This document shows, piece after piece, positions 60,483-64,000 of a DNA stretch of 64,000 nt. The notes below the pieces were generated by a model. That model worked only from the letters and a program-made list of their open reading frames with translations. It had not been told where the DNA came from and ran no database searches. The DNA comes from Alphaproteobacteria bacterium (GTDB taxonomy: Bacteria; Pseudomonadota; Alphaproteobacteria; Caulobacterales; Caulobacteraceae): the NCBI GenBank assembly GCA_018821435.1, contig JAHJME010000008.1, forward strand, positions 1-64,000, in the 5' to 3' direction. The translations under genes were made by a program, and so were the position numbers. Positions within the stretch are counted from its first letter, which is position 1; every line of letters begins with the position of its first letter.

Positions 60483-61202
60483 TCACGCCCGTTTGACCTT
60501 GGCCGTGAACATGTAGCCCTCGTTACGGATCGTGCGGATCAGGTCGTGCCCGCCGCCGCCATCGTCCAGCTTGCGGCGCAGCCGGCTGATCTGCACGTCG
60601 ATGGCCCGGTCGAAGGCGTCGCTGTCGGGCCCGCGTGCGAACTCCAGCAACTGGTCGCGGGTCAGCACCCGCTGCGGCCGCTCCACGAAGGCGCGCAGCA
60701 GTGAGAATTCGCCAGAAGACAGGTTCACCACCACGCCGGCCGGCGAGCGCAGTTCGCGCCGCACCAGGTCCAGCCGCCAGCCCGCGAACTCGCAGCCAGC
60801 GCCCAGGGCGCCGCCCGTGGTCCGCTGCTCGGCGCGGCGCAGCACCGCCCGCACCCGCGCCAGCAGTTCGCGCGGGTTGCAGGGCTTGGCCAGGTAGTCG
60901 TCGGCGCCCAGCTCCAGGCCGACGATCCGGTCGGTGTCCTCGCCCATGGCCGACAGCATGATGATCGGCGGCGCGTTTTCCGTTGTGGTCAGGCGGCGGC
61001 AGACGGCCAGGCCGTCCTCGCCGGGCATCATGATGTCCAGCACGATCAGGTCGACCGGGCCGCGCTCCAGCACGCGCTCCATCTCCTGGGCGTCGGCGGC
61101 GGTCTCGACCTTGTAGCCGTGCTTGCCGAGGAAGTCGGACACCACGTCGCGGATGCCCGGGTCGTCGTCGACCATGAGGATGCGGGCGCCGGCCCCGGCC
61201 AT
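60483..61202 (-). CDS. OmpR-type response regulator
   Basis: This is a 239-residue regulator. The receiver has ARILMVDDDPGIRDVVSDF with the acidic pair, acceptor Asp in DLIVLDIMMPGEDG, Ser in PIIMLSAMGEDTD and Lys in DDYLAKPCNPREL. The DNA-binding winged helix has GEFSLLRAFVERPQRVLTRDQLLEF and IDVQISRLRRKLDD. ATG 61202 (MAGAGARIL) was chosen; ATG 61220 would add six residues. It leads the operon with the EnvZ-like kinase and lies upstream of the efflux genes on the same strand. Confidence 0.94.
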   Translation of the reverse strand: MAGAGARILMVDDDPGIRDVVSDFLGKHGYKVETAADAQEMERVLERGPVDLIVLDIMMPGEDGLAVCRRLTTTENAPPIIMLSAMGEDTDRIVGLELGADDYLAKPCNPRELLARVRAVLRRAEQRTTGGALGAGCEFAGWRLDLVRRELRSPAGVVVNLSSGEFSLLRAFVERPQRVLTRDQLLEFARGPDSDAFDRAIDVQISRLRRKLDDGGGGHDLIRTIRNEGYMFTAKVKRA

Positions 61203-61298
61203 GTCAGATACGAGCTCCATGGGCGGCAAAATGGTCGCCGGCCGTAACGCGCGAATGTCTCGGTTGAAACCGAGGTGTCCCAATCGGGGCAAGGTCGC

Positions 61299-61976
61299 TC
61301 ATTCGGCGGCCAGGACGTCGTCGGCGACGTAGGGGTTGGTCCTGCGTTCCTGGCCGAAGCTGGACATCGGCCCGTGGCCCGGCACGAACTTCACGTCGTC
61401 GCCCAGCGGCCAAAGCTTGCCGGTGATCGCGTCGATCAGGTCCTGGAAGTTCCCTCGCGGGAAATCTGTGCGCCCGATGCTGCCCTGGAACAGCACGTCG
61501 CCAACCTGGGCGAACCGCGCCTCGCGGTGGAAGAACACCACATGGCCGGGCGTGTGACCGGGGCAGTGGATGACCTCGAACTCCGTCTCGCCCAGCGTGA
61601 CGCGGTCGCCGTCCTGCAGCCAGCGGTCGGGGGTGAAGGGGCGGGCCTCCGGCATCCCCCACTTGGCGCCGGACGTGCCGATCTCGTCGATCCAGAACTG
61701 GTCGTCGGGATGCGGTCCCTCGATGGGCACGCCGGTCAGCTCCTTGATCGCCTGCGTGCCGCCCGCGTGGTCCAGGTGGCCGTGGGTGATCCAGATCTTC
61801 TCCAGCGTCAGCCCGTGCTCCTCCAGCGCCGCCATCAGCCGCGGGACCTCGCCGCCGGGATCGATGATCGCGGCCTTCTTGGTCTTCACGCACCACACGA
61901 TGGTGCAGTTCTGCTGCAGCGGGGTGACCGGCGCGATCAGCGCGCGGATCGGCAGGGTTGGGGCAGGGGCGTTCAT
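61299..61976 (-). CDS. MBL-fold metallo-hydrolase (glyoxalase II-like)
   Basis: This is a 225-residue metal hydrolase. The zinc motif ITHGHLDHAGG (HxHxDH, about residue 79), the middle His in VIHCPGHTPGHVVFFH, and the Asp in VGDVLFQGSIGRTDF and His in FVPGHGPMSSFG complete the usual seven ligands. It resembles YcbL/GloB-type hydrolases that split S-lactoylglutathione or similar thioesters, but the substrate is not fixed by motif. It is monocistronic and lies between the response regulator and the permease. Confidence 0.9.
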   Translation of the reverse strand: MNAPAPTLPIRALIAPVTPLQQNCTIVWCVKTKKAAIIDPGGEVPRLMAALEEHGLTLEKIWITHGHLDHAGGTQAIKELTGVPIEGPHPDDQFWIDEIGTSGAKWGMPEARPFTPDRWLQDGDRVTLGETEFEVIHCPGHTPGHVVFFHREARFAQVGDVLFQGSIGRTDFPRGNFQDLIDAITGKLWPLGDDVKFVPGHGPMSSFGQERRTNPYVADDVLAAE

Positions 61977-62010
61977 GTCGGCCCTATGATCGTGGGTCGC
62001 GGCGCATAAG

Positions 62011-62037
62011 AAAAGGCCCGGGAGTGATCCCGGGCCT
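62011..62037 (-). terminator. Rho-independent terminator after the APC permease
   Basis: A perfect 10-base-pair stem (62014-62023 with 62028-62037) closes a GTGA loop. AAAA before it on the plus strand gives a T run on the minus strand. It lies 12 bases past the permease stop. Confidence 0.85.
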
Positions 62038-62048
62038 CTCCGTCTTGC

Positions 62049-63575
62049 TTAGTGACCCTTCGCCGGATCCACCACGCTGGGCGGCGGGGCGTCGGAGTCC
62101 AGCTCGGGAACCCCCGGCTCGCCGTGCGCAACGTGGCTCTTGCGGTAGCCGTAGCTGAAGTAGACGACCAGGCCGATGGCGGCCCAGGCGACGAACATCA
62201 GCTGGGTTTCGCGCGGCAGGCTGATGAACAGGTAGACGCAGCCGATCGCGGCCAGCGGCGCCACGATCATCACCGCCGGGGTCCGGAACGGCCGGGCCCG
62301 GTTCGGATCGGTGCGGCGCAGCACCAGGACAGCGATGGCCACCATGGCGAAGGCGAACAGCGTCCCCGAGTTCGAGATGTCCGCCAGGATCCCCACCGGG
62401 AAGAAGGCGGCGAACAGGGCCACGAACACGCCCGTGATGATGGTGATCACGTGCGGCGTCTTGAACTTCGGGTGGACCTTGGACAGCACGGGCGGCAGCA
62501 GGCCGTCGCGGCTCATGACGAAGAAGATCCGGGTCTGGCCGAACATCATCATCAGGATCACCGAGGGCAGGGCCAGGCCGGCCGCGAGGCCGATCAGGTT
62601 GCCGATCTGCGGCCAGCCGATGGAGCGCAGGGTCCAGGCCAGGGCTTCCTTCGAGCAGACGACCTTGCTGTCGGCGAGGCTGGCGCAGGCGGCGCTCAGT
62701 TCCGGGCTGCCGGGACGCAGGCCGACGCCCGAGGCGTCCAGCACAGGCTGGGCTCCCACGGTGCCGATCACGCCCGAGGCGACCAGGATGTAGAAGATGG
62801 TGCAGACGCCCAGCGACCCGATCAGGCCGATGGGCATGTTCCGCTGCGGATTCTTCGTCTCCTCGGCGGCGGTCGAAACCGCGTCGAACCCGACGTAGGC
62901 GAAGAAGATGGACGCCGCGGCGGCCGAGACCCCGCTGAACCCGAGCGGCATGAACGGCTCGAAGTTCTCCATCTTGATGACGGGCACCGCCAGCACGATG
63001 AAGAGGATCAGCGCCGCCACCTTGATGGCCACCAGGAAGGCGTTGACCGTCGCGGATTCCCGCGTGCCGATCACCAGCAGCGCGGTGACCAGCAGGGCGA
63101 TGCCCATGGCCGGAAGGTTGACCATCCCGCCGTCGAACGGCCCGCGTACGAGCATGTCGGGGATGTTGATGGCGAAGGCGTTCTCGATCAGCCCGACGAC
63201 GTAGCCGGACCAGCCCACCGACACGGCGCCGGCGGCGACCGCATATTCCAGGATCAGCGCCCAGCCGACCATCCAGGCCAGCAGTTCGCCCATCACCGCG
63301 TAGCTGTAGGTGTAGGCGGAGCCGGAGACCGGCACCATGGCCGCCATCTCGGCGTAGCAGAGCGCCGCGACGGCGCAGACGAAGCCCGCGATGACGAAGG
63401 CCAGGATCATGCCGGGACCGGCCTTTTGGGCGGCCTCGGCGGTCAGAACGAAAATCCCGGTGCCGATGATGGCCCCGATGCCCAGCATGGTCAGCTGGAA
63501 CGGCCCGAGCGATCTATGGAGCGACTTCTTCTCGGCCGTAGCCAGGATCGCGTCGAGCGGCTTTACGCGCCACAT
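62049..63575 (-). CDS. APC family amino-acid permease
   Basis: This is a 508-residue inner-membrane transporter with about 12 to 13 spans. The first helix has the APC signature LGIGAIIGTGIFVLTAEAAQKAGPG, and helix 6 has FFAYVGFDAVSTAAEETKNP. The late cytoplasmic end is hydrophilic (GEPGVPELDSDAPPP). It resembles the CAT/YfnA branch (cationic amino acids or neutral amino acids). ATG 63575 has an excellent AGGAGG site (GGAGGAATAT before it), which overrules an open extension to 63656. It diverges from hrpB. Confidence 0.94.
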   Translation of the reverse strand: MWRVKPLDAILATAEKKSLHRSLGPFQLTMLGIGAIIGTGIFVLTAEAAQKAGPGMILAFVIAGFVCAVAALCYAEMAAMVPVSGSAYTYSYAVMGELLAWMVGWALILEYAVAAGAVSVGWSGYVVGLIENAFAINIPDMLVRGPFDGGMVNLPAMGIALLVTALLVIGTRESATVNAFLVAIKVAALILFIVLAVPVIKMENFEPFMPLGFSGVSAAAASIFFAYVGFDAVSTAAEETKNPQRNMPIGLIGSLGVCTIFYILVASGVIGTVGAQPVLDASGVGLRPGSPELSAACASLADSKVVCSKEALAWTLRSIGWPQIGNLIGLAAGLALPSVILMMMFGQTRIFFVMSRDGLLPPVLSKVHPKFKTPHVITIITGVFVALFAAFFPVGILADISNSGTLFAFAMVAIAVLVLRRTDPNRARPFRTPAVMIVAPLAAIGCVYLFISLPRETQLMFVAWAAIGLVVYFSYGYRKSHVAHGEPGVPELDSDAPPPSVVDPAKGH

Positions 63576-63711
63576 ATATTCCTCCGAACAGCGGCCCCCG
63601 AGCCGCCATATCCCAAATTTGGCGCGACCGTGGCGTGGTTGTGCCCTTGTGGTCAAGCGACAACGGACTATGGCGTTTCCCCTCCACGTCGGCGCGCGCT
63701 AGAGCCCGGGA

Positions 63712-64000
63712 ATGCTTCCGGTTCACGAGGCCCTGCCTGATCTGAAGGCGTCGCTGCGCGCCGGGAACGCCGCCGTGCTCGTCGCGCCGCCCGGCGCGGG
63801 CAAGACCACGGTCGTTCCGCTCGAGCTGCTGGCCGAGCCCTGGGTGGCCGGCGGCAAGATCATCGTCCTCGAACCCCGCCGGCTGGCCGCCCGCGCCGCG
63901 GCCGAGCGGATGGCTGCCACCCTCGGCGAACGGGTCGGCGACACCGTCGGCTACCGCGTCCGCCTGCAGTCCCGGATCTCGGCCGCCACCCGCATCGAGG
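63712..64000 (+). CDS. hrpB: ATP-dependent helicase HrpB (5' part)
   Basis: The window cuts this gene after 96 codons. The start MLPVHEALPDLKASLRAGNA is followed by Walker A VAPPGAGKTTVVPLELL and motif Ia IIVLEPRRLAARAAAER, then VGYRVRLQSR, all typical of HrpB DEAH-box helicases (full length near 800 residues). The RNA or DNA substrate of HrpB is uncertain. It diverges from the permease (136-base gap). No strong ribosome site is visible before ATG 63712 (GCCCGGGA). Confidence 0.92.
   Translation, partial: MLPVHEALPDLKASLRAGNAAVLVAPPGAGKTTVVPLELLAEPWVAGGKIIVLEPRRLAARAAAERMAATLGERVGDTVGYRVRLQSRISAATRIE

Noticed and set aside
1..64000. CRISPR arrays, transposases, integrases, prophage genes or rRNA
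   Set aside because: No regular repeat-spacer series and no recognisable transposase, integrase, capsid or rRNA sequence was found on either strand.

Overview
The window is high-GC chromosomal DNA from an alphaproteobacterium of the Caulobacteraceae (Caulobacter or Phenylobacterium type). The best markers are the adjacent cell-cycle genes divK and pleD, whose residues match the known Caulobacter proteins (DivK D53; PleD D53, I-site R359/D362, GGEEF 368-372). ClpS/ClpA, RNase R, TopA, DprA, PlsY, PyrB, RuvX and GatCAB form a housekeeping backbone. Other pointers are PEPxxWA-CTERM surface proteins, a NepR/EcfG general stress pair and an inactive-type PyrC. No prophage, transposase or CRISPR array was seen.

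Layout. 1-3600: a nonamer inverted repeat, a small hypothetical gene, two PEP-CTERM secreted proteins and an AraC-type regulator. 3600-10450: clpS-clpA, dinB with a tiny coupled leader ORF, and a secreted S9 peptidase. 10450-12560: a GPH-type symporter, then a DUF559 nuclease-like gene bracketed by 51-base inverted repeats that each fold into a hairpin. 12560-16250: HAD hydrolase, divK-pleD, a phytanoyl-CoA dioxygenase-like enzyme and rpmG. 16300-31560: NUDIX, rnr, an iron-type alcohol dehydrogenase, an alpha/beta hydrolase, a lone AAA ATPase, topA, dprA-plsY, a soluble PAS chemoreceptor, and pyrB with a degenerate pyrC. 31700-38760: ruvX, gatC-gatA and gatB split by a palindromic element and a small periplasmic protein, an RcnB-like protein, a Sel1-like protein, a third PEP-CTERM protein and tRNA-Ser(GCU). 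38790-49830: accessory metabolism, with a FAD monooxygenase/NTF2/kinase-like/Baeyer-Villiger monooxygenase run, a GST, a DHA2 exporter, an acyl-CoA synthetase and kynureninase.

The most distinctive part is 51688-55416, which looks like a compact general stress response island. nepR (57 codons, GTG start) and an EcfG sigma factor gene converge with 41 bases of overlap. Four sites match, or nearly match, the EcfG promoter GGAAC-N16-CGTT: two overlap face to face between a tiny hydrophilic gene and nepR, and two stand back to back between ecfG and the next operon. The plus-strand member of the second pair drives a single ORF that fuses EgtB (sulfoxide synthase) to EgtD (histidine trimethylase) for ergothioneine. 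A KGG-repeat stress protein follows.

55490-61220 holds a MacA/MacB-like efflux operon whose adaptor carries a Spy/CpxP-like insertion, downstream of an OmpR/EnvZ-type two-component pair on the same strand. The window ends with an MBL-fold hydrolase, an APC amino-acid permease and the first 96 codons of hrpB.

All family assignments come from reading motifs in the translated sequence. No database search was possible.
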